From NCBI GenBank assembly GCA_017306155.1, contig JAFKJB010000006.1, positions 1 through 64,000 on the forward strand: a stretch of DNA of 64,000 nucleotides, read 5' to 3'. Position numbers and translations under genes: made by a program. The notes under the pieces are model-generated. The model was not told the origin of the DNA and made no database searches. It was given only the letters and a program-made list of their open reading frames with translations. The stretch is from Nitrosospira multiformis. Lineage in GTDB: Bacteria; Pseudomonadota; Gammaproteobacteria; Burkholderiales; Nitrosomonadaceae. Shown one piece after another: positions 55,719-64,000 of this stretch. How positions within the stretch are numbered: position 1 is the first letter of the stretch; the number at the start of each line of letters is the position of its first letter.

Positions 55719-57775
55719 AGAAGCTATTTTCTCATCCAATGTTTAGTATCGGACTGCTCGTTCGGCTGATCCTTATTGGGCTTCTTCTACCTCAGGCTTC
55801 AATGAATTGGTACGTTCCATTCCTGGAAGTCACCACCCAGCGGTTTACGCTGGATCCTTGGGACGTATGGTTAAGCCAGGGTGGCTCCCTTCCCGCATTT
55901 CCCTATGGGTACGTAATGTGGCTAGCCTTTCTGCCGTTGACAATGTTGTGCAATCTGGTCAATCTCCCGGTTCATTACGGTTACGGCATCACCTTGATTG
56001 CTGCCGATATTACTCTCCTGATCATCCTTCACAAGTTTTTGGCACGTGAGCGGTTTGTGCTGGCCACGTATTGGCTTTCACCCATAGTAGTGCTTGCTAC
56101 CTATTGGTTGGGGCTGAACGACCTGATTCCGGTCACGCTATTATGTCTTGCGTTGTATTACACGCGGAAACTGCAACTCATGCCGGCGGGGATACTCTGT
56201 GGAGCCGCGATTTCCGCCAAACTCAGCATGGTCTTGGCAGTACCTTTTTTTCTTATCTATCTAATCCGCAATCGCGCGGTGCACCGGTTGCTGCCGAGCT
56301 ATCTAAAAGGATTAGGCGCGGCGATTGCGATACTTATTCTGCCATTTTCTTTTTCATCTGGTTTGAATATGCTGGTGCACAATCCGGAGCTGAACAAGGT
56401 TTATGAATTCGCACTAAAGATAGGCGACGATACCACTGTCTATGTGCTGCCGATGTCCTATCTGCTGATGCTTTACGCAGCGTGGAGGGTGCGTCGCCCC
56501 AATTTTGATTTATTTAATGCCTTGCTTGGGCTTGGTTTTTTATTAGTGGTGCTATTGACCCCGGCATCGCCAGGCTGGTTCATATGGATTATACCCCTGC
56601 TGGTTTTTTATCAGTCTGCGAGTGACAGAATAGCCATTGTACTGGTGGGCGCATTTTCCATACTTTACGTGATACTCAATTTGTTAGTTATGCCCTATCC
56701 GGCATTGACTGTCGACAGTAAGATATATGATGAGCTGAACAGTTCAGCTGCATGGGTAACTCGCGAACTCGGCATGAGCGGAATGTCGCTGCTCCACACT
56801 GTGATTGCTACGATCGGGCTTATTTTAACCATTCGTATATGGCGCGAGACGATCAGCACCAACGACTATTTCCGCCTGAGTCGGAAACCATTCGTCATCG
56901 GTATATCGGGCGATTCCGGTGCAGGAAAAGATACTCTTGCAGACGCCTTGACCGGATTATTCGGCGGCCACTCCGTAGCACGTCTGTCCGGAGATGATTA
57001 CTATCTGTGGGACCAGCAAAAACCCATGTGGCAGGTAATGACTCATCTCAATCCGATGGCAAATGATCTGGAGCGCTTCTTCCGCGACTTGCATGCCCTG
57101 ACGGACGGTAAGGCGACGCTGTTGCGTCATTACAATTCGGATACCGGCATGATGAGTCGGCCGCTTAGCGTCAAGAGCAACCATTTCATCATTGCGAGCG
57201 GATTGCATGCGCTTTACCTGCCAACCCTGCGCAGCTGCTATGATCTTAGCATCTACCTGGATATTGATGAAGAATTGAGGCGGTATCTGAAACTGCAGCG
57301 GGATGTCCATCAGCGTGGGGAAAGTGCTGAACGCGTGCTATCGTTGCTTGAAAAGCGAGAACCGGATTCAGTGCAATTTATACGCCCACAGGCCGCACAC
57401 GCGGATCTGGTTATGTCGCTACAGCCCATCCATCCGCGCATGCTGAGAAGTGGCGAGGGCCGCCACCCACCGCGCTTCAAGCTGTTCGTGCGTTCCCTCT
57501 ATGGCTTGAACGAACTCTCACTTACTCGTGTGCTGGTAGGCATTTGCGGACTGTATGTGGATATCAACACAAACAAGGAAGCCACCGAGGTCTATCTGAC
57601 CATCGAGGGAGAGCCTTCGTCCGAGGATATTGCCCTGGCAGCGAGATTGCTTGTGCCACGCATTATTGAATTTCTCGACATTGCGCCGCAATGGAAAGAT
57701 GGGGTTTTGGGTTTGATGCAGCTTATCACGCTCTCCCATATCAGTCAGGCGCTCAACAAGCGTTTGTTATGGTAA
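55715..57775 (+). CDS. Membrane protein fused to a uridine-kinase-like P-loop domain
   Basis: From the ATG at 55715 the 686-residue protein has about ten membrane segments (residues 5-380, including SPIVVLATYWLGLNDLIPV and ILCGAAISAKLSMVLAVPFF), a GT-C-like front half. At about residue 392 the frame continues as FVIGISGDSGAGKDTLADAL, a Walker A motif of the uridine kinase/phosphoribulokinase group, followed by SGDDYYLWDQQ and a nucleotide-kinase-like body to about residue 600. The last 90 residues are a further domain. Fusion of a membrane enzyme with a soluble kinase is unusual; the kinase likely faces the cytosol and phosphorylates the cluster's substrate. It overlaps the previous gene by ATGA. 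Confidence 0.8.
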   Translation: MKKLFSHPMFSIGLLVRLILIGLLLPQASMNWYVPFLEVTTQRFTLDPWDVWLSQGGSLPAFPYGYVMWLAFLPLTMLCNLVNLPVHYGYGITLIAADITLLIILHKFLARERFVLATYWLSPIVVLATYWLGLNDLIPVTLLCLALYYTRKLQLMPAGILCGAAISAKLSMVLAVPFFLIYLIRNRAVHRLLPSYLKGLGAAIAILILPFSFSSGLNMLVHNPELNKVYEFALKIGDDTTVYVLPMSYLLMLYAAWRVRRPNFDLFNALLGLGFLLVVLLTPASPGWFIWIIPLLVFYQSASDRIAIVLVGAFSILYVILNLLVMPYPALTVDSKIYDELNSSAAWVTRELGMSGMSLLHTVIATIGLILTIRIWRETISTNDYFRLSRKPFVIGISGDSGAGKDTLADALTGLFGGHSVARLSGDDYYLWDQQKPMWQVMTHLNPMANDLERFFRDLHALTDGKATLLRHYNSDTGMMSRPLSVKSNHFIIASGLHALYLPTLRSCYDLSIYLDIDEELRRYLKLQRDVHQRGESAERVLSLLEKREPDSVQFIRPQAAHADLVMSLQPIHPRMLRSGEGRHPPRFKLFVRSLYGLNELSLTRVLVGICGLYVDINTNKEATEVYLTIEGEPSSEDIALAARLLVPRIIEFLDIAPQWKDGVLGLMQLITLSHISQALNKRLLW

Positions 57776-58563
57776 AGCTTGTAAACCCGGAGCGCTTTAA
57801 CCGTCTACCCGATGCCATTCTGTTCGACACGGATGACACACTTTATAAGTATGCACCGGCACATGCAGCTGGAATGCAAGCTGTCCGCGAAAAAGTCACG
57901 CGGACCCTTTCAATCCAGCCGGAAGCCTTTGACAAAGCTTTTGCCGAAGCACGGCAGCAGGTAAAAAGCCGCCTCAAGCATACAGCGGCGTCACACAATC
58001 GGCTACTCTACCTGCAGCGAATGCTGGAGATTATCGGCCTCGGGTCGCAAGTGATGCTGGCGCTTGATTTCGAGCAGACTTATTGGCGGACCCTTCTCAG
58101 CAATGCCGTTCTATTTGATAACGTGAAGGAATTACTTGATGATCTTCGGCTCCTGGGTATTCCCAGTGCAATTGTCACTGACTTGACGGCCCAGATCCAG
58201 TTTCGCAAGATCGTTTATTTTGGACTAGACAACTACTTTGATTATATCGTCACTAGTGAGGAGGTTGGGTTCGACAAGCCTCACGAAGACTCTTTTCAAT
58301 TTGCACGGGAAAAAATGCGGCCAAAGGGTGACTGTATCTGGATGATTGGGGATAACCCGGTTAATGATATCAAAGGTGCCCGAGAAAAAATCGGTGCCGT
58401 TACTTTACAGAAGCTACACGATGGTTTGGAAATCGGTAGAGGGCCGAATGCGCCAGATGCGGCCTTCTATGATTTTGCGGATCTACGCCTATTACTGGCG
58501 CGTCTGGGTGAAAAATTCACTACACCTTCTTATGGCGCCGGCATGAGGGCTGAACAGGCATGA
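57769..58563 (+). CDS. HAD-superfamily hydrolase (phosphatase-like)
   Basis: From the ATG at 57769, overlapping the previous stop, the 264-residue protein has the HAD motifs in order: ILFDTDDTLY (nucleophile and general acid Asp), a hydrophobic helix cap, VTDLTAQ (motif II), GFDKPHEDSF (motif III Lys) and MIGDNPVNDIKGA (motif IV). It belongs to the HAD-IA phosphatase/phosphoglucomutase type. In the cluster it may remove a phosphate from a kinase- or aldolase-derived intermediate. A longer frame starting at 57691 lies inside the previous gene. It overlaps the aldolase gene by ATGA. Confidence 0.88.
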   Translation: MVKLVNPERFNRLPDAILFDTDDTLYKYAPAHAAGMQAVREKVTRTLSIQPEAFDKAFAEARQQVKSRLKHTAASHNRLLYLQRMLEIIGLGSQVMLALDFEQTYWRTLLSNAVLFDNVKELLDDLRLLGIPSAIVTDLTAQIQFRKIVYFGLDNYFDYIVTSEEVGFDKPHEDSFQFAREKMRPKGDCIWMIGDNPVNDIKGAREKIGAVTLQKLHDGLEIGRGPNAPDAAFYDFADLRLLLARLGEKFTTPSYGAGMRAEQA

Positions 58564-59564
58564 GAACATCAATTATAAACTACTGTGCGGCTATCGGCGC
58601 TGATCCAATGCTAGTTCAAGGCGCGGGAGGTAACGTATCCTGGAAGAGCGGCGATACGCTCTGGGTAAAAGCGTCGGGTACACGTCTTGCAGATGCCGGA
58701 AGGGATGATATCTTTGTCCCTGTAGATCTTCCACACCTCACAAACGCACTCTCTTCGGGAGATTTTTCCGTAATTCCCAAATTGCGGCAACAATCATCAC
58801 TGCGCCCATCCATCGAAACGCTTCTGCATGCGTTGATACCACATCAGGTGGTGGTGCATCTACATGCCGTCGAAATTTTGTCGTGGCTGGTACGAAATAA
58901 CTACGAACGTGACATTGAGACTGTGCTTGGTCCACGTGTACGCTGGACCAGCACCGGCTACCATAAGCCAGGTGCGGCCCTGGCGCAAGCTGTCAGTACT
59001 GCGCTTGATAACGTTCCTGACGCACACGTAGTACTGTTGCAGAATCATGGTGTGATTATCGGAGGGGCAAATGTTGACGAGATCAGTCATCAGCTTGGGA
59101 CGGTTACCGAACTACTGACAGTAAAGCCCTGCCCCCCGGTTAGTTTGCCTCAGTATGAATCGCTTTTCATAGCAGATTACGAGTTCTATAAACCGGTTAC
59201 AGACCCATTCATTCATCATCTGGCAACGGATATGAAGCTTTTTACTCGCCTTTCATCAAGCTGGGCTCTATGTCCCGATCATGTGGTTTTTTTAGGAGCT
59301 CGTCCCGCTTGTTATTCCAGTATGGATGCATTTCGTTCAGAAATAGCCAGTGGCAAATTCCGGCCTGAATTGATATTCATACGGGGTATAGGGGTATTTA
59401 CACAACCCGGTTTTAATGCCAGCCAGATGGCACAACTGCGCTGTTATTATGAGGTGCTCGCTCGACAGCCTGAGGGAGCGGAGGTTAATGTGCTGAGCCA
59501 TGACCAGATCGCTGAGCTGCTTGACTGGGACGCAGAGAGATACCGTATAAGACTCATGCAGTGA
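58560..59564 (+). CDS. Class II aldolase/adducin-family protein
   Basis: The 334-residue protein starts with the ring of GAGGNVSWK (phosphate binding) and has VVVHLHAVEIL with the two zinc-binding histidines and VVLLQNHGVIIGG with the third histidine and Asn. These residues fit a zinc-dependent aldolase of the fuculose-phosphate/rhamnulose/ribulose-epimerase kind, and the domain has extra C-terminal residues (about 230-334) of unknown role. It probably makes or breaks a sugar phosphate used by the kinase, HAD and nucleotidyltransferase. It is the last gene of the cluster. Confidence 0.85.
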   Translation: MRTSIINYCAAIGADPMLVQGAGGNVSWKSGDTLWVKASGTRLADAGRDDIFVPVDLPHLTNALSSGDFSVIPKLRQQSSLRPSIETLLHALIPHQVVVHLHAVEILSWLVRNNYERDIETVLGPRVRWTSTGYHKPGAALAQAVSTALDNVPDAHVVLLQNHGVIIGGANVDEISHQLGTVTELLTVKPCPPVSLPQYESLFIADYEFYKPVTDPFIHHLATDMKLFTRLSSSWALCPDHVVFLGARPACYSSMDAFRSEIASGKFRPELIFIRGIGVFTQPGFNASQMAQLRCYYEVLARQPEGAEVNVLSHDQIAELLDWDAERYRIRLMQ

Positions 59565-59594
59565 GCGACTGGGACAACTTGATCCCATTTTTTT

Positions 59595-59845
59595 ATGATT
59601 CGTCATACACATGATATGCTGGACTGCGGTGAGCATGGTATCGAACATCGCATCACAAAGGCCAGCCATCTCTGGACTACTGGTCAGGTCGAACGCAGGG
59701 ACCGAATCATCGAGGATGCCACCGTCAAGCGCTACCAACGATATGAGCTTGCGCTTGATGACGGCGGTGCTGAGCACCTCATCGGGGCGCTTGCCGTCGT
59801 TGACGTTAGCCACGGCCGTCCACCTGCGATTCGGATCATATTTTA
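59595..59845 (+). mobile_element. IS481-family transposase relic
   Basis: The plus strand reads EHGIEHRITKASHLWTTGQV then ERRDRIIEDATVKRYQRYE, the conserved end of the IS481-type integrase core (normally NGQVERMNRTIKDATVKR). The reading decays after that by frame changes. It starts 30 bases beyond the aldolase gene. No terminal repeat was located. Confidence 0.75.
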
Positions 59846-60069
59846 ACTTTTATGGATAAATTCTAAGGTGGCCAACACAGCGCTATCCTTATTCTGTCCA
59901 CTTGGGCGGCCCGACCTCCGTGCCGAGACTTTTCACGTCTCGCAAAATAAGCCAGAGAAATGTACCGAAAATCCTGTTGCGCGCTTGTCTATCTTCACTG
60001 CGTATGCTGGGTTGCAGCTATATGCAATCCATGTCTGGTTAACCATCCTTAGGGTCAGAGGAAAGATGT

Positions 60070-61245
60070 ATGGACTATCCGAAACCACGCATACCAACCT
60101 TTCCAATACTATCGTTACAATCTTTTGCAGTTCCCCAAGGAGAACATGTACCGTCGATACTTGACTTCCCTTTAGTGAAATTTGTAACCAGCGGCAGAGT
60201 CGCTATTGCCCTGGCGCTTCAGCAAATGAAAATTGGAAAAGATGACAAGGTTCTTCTCCCGGCGTATCACTGCGCCGCAATGGTGGAACCCATAATATGG
60301 GTGGGCGCGACACCAGTGTTTTATAAAATTCACCCAGATACGTCAGTTGACTTGGAAGACGTGCGGTCACGGCTGGATAGCTCTACAAAACTCATTCTTG
60401 TCGCGCATTATTTTGGTTTTCCTCAAGACATGGCAAAAATCCGTAATTTTTGCGATGAACATCGCATTTTTTTATTAGAGGATTGTGCTCATTCGTTTTT
60501 TGGTGAATTCGAGGGAAGGCCATTAGGCTCATTTGGAGATTACGCTGTCGCAAGTTCCATGAAATTTTTCCCCATTTACGAAGGTGGGTGTCTTGTTTCA
60601 TCACGTCACGATCTTGCGTCACTCATGCTGACCTCGGCTGGGGCTGGGTTCGAACTTAAGGCGATGCTTAATGTATTGGAAAAGGGTTTCGAATACGGAC
60701 GACTTCCTTTTCTACAGAGGCTCATCCATGGTCCCCTGCGGCTCAAAAATTTTATCTGGGATACTTTAAAAGAGAGAATTCTGAAGGAAAAAAGTACTTT
60801 GGGGCCAGGAGCGTCGGAAGGCGGTTTCGGATTTGAAGCAAAATGGGTAAGCAAGCGGTCGGCACTTATTTCAACATACTTGATCAGAAAAGTTTCCAAG
60901 AAACGTATTGCTGAGAACCGCCGCCAAAACTACGTTAAATTCCTCCAGACACTGACGGGGTTACCTGGTTGCTATTTCTTGTTTCCAGATTTACCTAAAG
61001 GAGTTTTCCCTTACGTTTTTCCTTTAGTGGTAGACGATCCGGAAAAAAGATTCCGGGCGCTGAAAAATGCCGGGATACCGGTAATTCGGTTTGGAGAATT
61101 TTTGTGGGAAGGTATGGAAGCGACAACGTGCAAAACCAGTGTAGATTTGTCCCGTCGGGTGCTCCAGTTTCCCTGTCACCAAGAGTTGAGCCAACAGGAG
61201 ATGGCTTGGATGATCTCGGAAATCAGAACTGTTCTTCTATCGTAG
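60070..61245 (+). CDS. DegT/DnrJ/EryC1-family aminotransferase
   Basis: The 391-residue PLP-dependent enzyme has FVTSGRVAIALALQQM near the start, YHCAAMVEPIIWVGATPVF for the cofactor phosphate side, LLEDCAHSFFG (Asp that contacts the pyridine nitrogen) and the Schiff-base region SSMKFFPIYEGG with its lysine. The family forms amino sugars or sugar-like amino products. A GAGGAAAG ribosome site precedes the ATG. It begins seven genes of AT-richer sequence, together with the acyltransferase that follows eight bases later. Confidence 0.88.
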   Translation: MDYPKPRIPTFPILSLQSFAVPQGEHVPSILDFPLVKFVTSGRVAIALALQQMKIGKDDKVLLPAYHCAAMVEPIIWVGATPVFYKIHPDTSVDLEDVRSRLDSSTKLILVAHYFGFPQDMAKIRNFCDEHRIFLLEDCAHSFFGEFEGRPLGSFGDYAVASSMKFFPIYEGGCLVSSRHDLASLMLTSAGAGFELKAMLNVLEKGFEYGRLPFLQRLIHGPLRLKNFIWDTLKERILKEKSTLGPGASEGGFGFEAKWVSKRSALISTYLIRKVSKKRIAENRRQNYVKFLQTLTGLPGCYFLFPDLPKGVFPYVFPLVVDDPEKRFRALKNAGIPVIRFGEFLWEGMEATTCKTSVDLSRRVLQFPCHQELSQQEMAWMISEIRTVLLS

Positions 61246-61252
61246 GAGACTT

Positions 61253-62266
61253 ATGAGGTGGACGCTATATCCTGCCAGTGATTTCCTGAACCATCAGAAC
61301 CTCTGGCGACAACTCCATCAGGAAGCAGGGGCTTCCCCACTCCTGGATCCATCTTTTATTTCGTCCCTGCTTGATGTCTTCAGTACTGGAAAAGAAATAC
61401 TTGCATGCTATAAAAGCCTTAGCAATGTTAAGGCGATGTGTATTATGGCGCCAGGACGCAGGGGATTCTGGAATACCTTCCAGCCTTCACAAGCTCCTCT
61501 TGGAGCCTGGATGCATGAGCCCGGGCTAGATTGGGACGAGCTTCTGAATACCCTGATAAAGACACTTCCCGGTTTCCCGCTCGCTCTCGGAATAACTCAG
61601 CAAGATCCGGATCTGGTAGTACGGCCGGAAAATAGTAAGTCAATATATTCGCTGGACTATATCCCTACTGCAAGAATTTCATTGCGCGGAACGTTTGATG
61701 ATTACTGGACGGTGCGCGGCAAAAATTTGCGCCAAAATATGAAGAAGCAAAGAAACAGGCTCGACAGTGAATCAGTCGTTACTCGGCTGCAGCTCAGCAC
61801 GAAACCAGAAGAGGTTGCGGAGGCTATTGCTGATTACGGTAGAATCGAAAGTGCAGGCTGGAAGGGAAAAAATGGAACCAGCATCCATCCAGCAAACGCG
61901 CAAGGAAAATTCTATCAAATTCTACTCGAGCAATTTTGCCAGCGAGGTATGGGTCGTATTTATCGTTATTGGTATAACGAATCTGTCGTAGCCATGGATT
62001 TATGCATTGAAGGCAATAACAGCATAATAATTCTCAAAACTACGTATGATGAAAGCATCGAAAATGCCACATCTCCTGCGTTCTTGATGCGTCAGGAAAT
62101 TTTTAAACAGTTATTTGACGATAGGGGGCTGGAGAGAGTTGAATTTTATGGGAGGGTTATGGAATGGCACACAAAATGGACGCATGAATTCCGTACCTTA
62201 TATCATATCAATTATTACAGATTCCCTGTATTGAGATCATTGAGGAATCTTGGGCAGAAAATTTAG
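61253..62266 (+). CDS. FemAB/GNAT-like acyltransferase
   Basis: The 337-residue protein has LRGTFDDYWTVRGKNLRQNM, the basic helix typical of FemAB-like/BioF2-like acetyltransferases, and AGWKGKNGTSIHP. This is followed by IEGNNSIIILKTTYDESIE and a C-terminal VEFYGRVMEWHTKWT. Relatives occur beside exosortase, polysaccharide and amino-sugar genes, and probably N-acylate an amino sugar. That fits an aminotransferase-then-acyltransferase pair. Ribosome site is GGAG, the start lies eight bases after the aminotransferase stop. Confidence 0.8.
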   Translation: MRWTLYPASDFLNHQNLWRQLHQEAGASPLLDPSFISSLLDVFSTGKEILACYKSLSNVKAMCIMAPGRRGFWNTFQPSQAPLGAWMHEPGLDWDELLNTLIKTLPGFPLALGITQQDPDLVVRPENSKSIYSLDYIPTARISLRGTFDDYWTVRGKNLRQNMKKQRNRLDSESVVTRLQLSTKPEEVAEAIADYGRIESAGWKGKNGTSIHPANAQGKFYQILLEQFCQRGMGRIYRYWYNESVVAMDLCIEGNNSIIILKTTYDESIENATSPAFLMRQEIFKQLFDDRGLERVEFYGRVMEWHTKWTHEFRTLYHINYYRFPVLRSLRNLGQKI

Positions 62267-62310
62267 GAAAAACTGTTTAGATAGTGTGTCACGAGATTTT
62301 GAGCCAGAGG

Positions 62311-62525
62311 GCAGTGCACCTGATCTGGATGGCAGCAAAGAATGATGTCGAGCGGCCACCCGTAAGTTCAAGAAAGCACATCATTGAATATGCCCTGGGC
62401 GCGGAAATGAGCCATCACCTGGAGTACGTCCCCTGCGAGGCCAAGCCGGAGGACGCGCCAATCACCGTAATGGCAAGAGCGTCAAGACTGCGGGTAATCC
62501 CCATGACGCTTTCTCCGATATGACG
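62311..62525 (+). mobile_element. IS256-family transposase relic
   Basis: The plus strand carries HIIEYALGAEMSHHLEYVPC then EAKPEDAP, with NHRNGKSVKTAG in an adjacent frame, the N-terminal block of IS256-type transposases (consensus LSAEMxxHLGY...NHRNGKSxKTV). It is frame-shifted and short, with no core. It lies between the acyltransferase and the unknown secreted protein. Confidence 0.7.
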
Positions 62526-62598
62526 TTTGTATTGCTTGGCCGCTGGCTCGATAAGGAATGAGCGGCAAACAGGTTTTTATCGTTAAACTTCTGAGTGC

Positions 62599-63177
62599 CT
62601 ATGGCTCGCGAGAAGATATCCATTGCTTCACCCTCTTGGACTGGATGATCTTGTAACCAAGCAGAGTCAGCAGCAAAGCGGCTATCATTGGGCCGACCGC
62701 GGCACGAAAAGTTTTTGCGTAATTTATCATTTCTACGCGCAACGGATATTCGTAGCGCACGGGAGGCACCGCTTCGCCGGTTATGAAAACCGTGTACTCT
62801 CCCTTGTCCAGGGCAGTTTCCCCCTTGATCACTCCATCGGGATGATAGCTTGGCCTCACATAAGATACCGTTTCATCTTCTGTTTCATTGCTTCCTCTTA
62901 CAATTCGCATCCCGACGGGAATATCCCGTAATGCGGGATCCACAAGATCAACCACCAGAAACGTGTTTCCCCCTTTGGGAATTTCGGTGCAGTATTGATC
63001 TGCAGGCTCATACTGAGGCTGATAGGCGCTTAAATGAACCATGCTGCTGTCGCCAAGCCGGCGCATGCAGCTATCTTCCTCCATCGAGACTTTTCCATGA
63101 GCGGCCGCTGAGCCGCTGTACAGCATTGCTGCCAGGACAAGAACCGATGTACCGGCTTGTATCGCTTGCTTCATCAT
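62599..63177 (-). CDS. Secreted protein with C-terminal membrane anchor, function unknown
   Basis: The 192-residue product has a signal peptide (about 1-27, ending SAAA followed by HGK), a periplasmic domain with cysteines at EEDSCMRR and DQYCTEIP, and a C-terminal membrane segment (VGPMIAALLLTLLGYKII) with a basic tail. Its beta-rich middle has the block FITGEAVPPVRYEYPLRVEM. I do not recognise the family. The protein would be exported, disulfide-bonded and held in the inner membrane by the C-terminal helix. It is divergent from the HxlR gene. Confidence 0.7.
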   Translation of the reverse strand: MMKQAIQAGTSVLVLAAMLYSGSAAAHGKVSMEEDSCMRRLGDSSMVHLSAYQPQYEPADQYCTEIPKGGNTFLVVDLVDPALRDIPVGMRIVRGSNETEDETVSYVRPSYHPDGVIKGETALDKGEYTVFITGEAVPPVRYEYPLRVEMINYAKTFRAAVGPMIAALLLTLLGYKIIQSKRVKQWISSREP

Positions 63178-63411
63178 CTACTCCTCTCGATTTGTATTTG
63201 CTTGCCGCTGCCTTTCAGCCTTATATCTTCCATCCAAGAAGCTTAACCTTTGCTGGACAAGCTATAACGCGCTATCTGATCCATATGAGAAATAAAGCTG
63301 TTCCGAGGAAAAAAATTGTACTGGCAATCACCAGATAGAGTCTCAATCCTCGTATTTGGTTGCATATTGAAAGTATAATAAACGAATCGTATCGGAAAAA
63401 TCAAACATAAT

Positions 63412-63795
63412 GTGAGTATGATTAAAGACCAGAACAAGCGTTCTTCCTGTCCCGTTAGCTGCGCACTGGATATATTGGGTGACAAATGGACTTTGCTTGT
63501 TATTCGCGACATCCTGTTCAGGGATAAGCAGCATTTTCGGGATTTTCTCGCTTCGCCCGAAAAAATTGCATCCAATATTCTTTCAGATCGTCTGAAAAAG
63601 CTGGAGGAGTGCAATATCATTTCAAGGCAGCGCGATCCGCTTAATGCAAGAAGGGTCATTTATACGCTCACGGAAAAAGGAAAGGATTTGTCCCCGGCTC
63701 TTCATGCGCTTATACACTGGGGCGCCAAGTATGATCCTGAGAGCAATAAGCAGCCATGCTCGACGCAGCATACCAGCAAAATGTCCGAAACCTGA
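63412..63795 (+). CDS. HxlR-family transcriptional regulator
   Basis: The 127-residue protein begins near SSCPVSCALDILGDKWTLLV, the core of the HxlR winged-helix domain, and continues through EKIASNILSDRLKKLEE and the wing VIYTLTEKGKDL. It has cysteines at CPVSC that in relatives can sense redox or aldehydes. A GTG (63412) or the ATG two codons on could be the start; no strong ribosome site favours either. It might regulate the following acetyltransferase gene. Confidence 0.88.
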   Translation: MSMIKDQNKRSSCPVSCALDILGDKWTLLVIRDILFRDKQHFRDFLASPEKIASNILSDRLKKLEECNIISRQRDPLNARRVIYTLTEKGKDLSPALHALIHWGAKYDPESNKQPCSTQHTSKMSET

Positions 63796-63870
63796 CTGGA
63801 GTGGCGTGGCAGGCGTTTCCTCGGGAAAGCTTTTTTCTGAAGCTTCTTCAAACGCTATTGAATGGATGGC

Positions 63871-64000
63871 ATGATTGATAAGACCGAAAAGCAGAAAATG
63901 CTGAATGGAGAACTCTATCGCTCCAGTGATCGACTGCTGGTCGAGGAAAGAAAGCGTGCCAGAAGATTAGCGAAGGCTTTCAATGACAGCCTTCCGAACG
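63871..64000 (+). CDS. maa: Maltose/sugar O-acetyltransferase, N-terminal part (runs off the window)
   Basis: The ATG at 63871 starts MIDKTEKQKMLNGELYRSSD and continues LLVEERKRARRLAKAFN, matching the N-terminal maltose-acetyltransferase domain (Mac) that precedes the left-handed beta-helix in Maa/NodL/LacA enzymes. The open frame continues to the window end. In full it would transfer acetyl groups from acetyl-CoA to sugars. It follows the HxlR gene by 75 bases. Confidence 0.75.
   Translation, partial: MIDKTEKQKMLNGELYRSSDRLLVEERKRARRLAKAFNDSLPN

Noticed and set aside
62284..62523. Plus-strand 79-codon frame as a gene
   Set aside because: It is a decayed IS256 transposase start, not an independent protein.

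Overview
The window looks like chromosome of a betaproteobacterial ammonia oxidiser, most likely Nitrosospira or a close relative. This is inferred from family resemblance only: PEP-CTERM and HAF-repeat exported proteins, an SmbP-like small metal-binding lipoprotein (SmbP was first described in Nitrosomonas), a Cus/Cop copper-resistance block, a large trehalose/glycogen block and many decayed insertion sequences. No rRNA, tRNA or CRISPR array was recognised.

Layout. 1-3870: the edge of a surface-polysaccharide region on the minus strand (membrane protein cut by an IS5-type element, decayed IS3 element, GT4 glycosyltransferase, O-antigen ligase). 4089-8358: a small secreted protein, a YncD/PqqU-type TonB-dependent receptor and a convergent phytase-like esterase. 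8395-14750: an IS5 relic, then a TetR-controlled YbhGFSR-type ABC exporter operon, then a broken ParD antitoxin. 15009-17669: an unknown protein with a 12-residue tandem repeat, two decayed PEP-CTERM-type genes, a lipoprotein and a Cys-rich metal-binding protein. 17882-22485: a DinG/YoaA-family helicase, a small membrane protein, PPK2 and a small secreted protein that leads into the copper block.

22639-32536 is a copper block: a short leader ORF coupled to cusC, then cusB (fused to a CusF domain), cusA, a separate cusF, a lipoprotein, a copA split by a frameshift, and an SmbP-like lipoprotein. 32538-45150 is a trehalose/alpha-glucan block: TreS fused to a maltokinase-like domain with degraded active-site residues, TreZ, a single-chain MalQ-TreY fusion, and convergent GlgX. 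Together these could interconvert glycogen, maltodextrins, maltose and trehalose. 45236-48714 holds a paralogous lipoprotein, a broken GDCCxC gene, a zinc alcohol dehydrogenase, and a patatin lipoprotein coupled to a PEGA-like protein.

49573-59564 is the most unusual part. It is a tightly packed, mostly overlapping set of nine genes: a large multi-spanning membrane protein, a tandem nucleotidyltransferase, GtrA, a methyltransferase, a GT2 glycosyltransferase, a GDPD-like protein, a membrane protein fused to a P-loop kinase, a HAD phosphatase and a class II aldolase. It reads as a pathway that makes an activated sugar or polyol, loads it on a lipid carrier, flips it and adds it to a surface product. 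I do not recognise this combination. Relics of IS3, IS256 and IS481 elements bracket it. 60070-62266 adds a DegT-family aminotransferase and a FemAB-like acyltransferase. The window ends with an IS256 relic, an unknown secreted membrane-anchored protein, an HxlR regulator and the start of a maltose-O-acetyltransferase-like gene.
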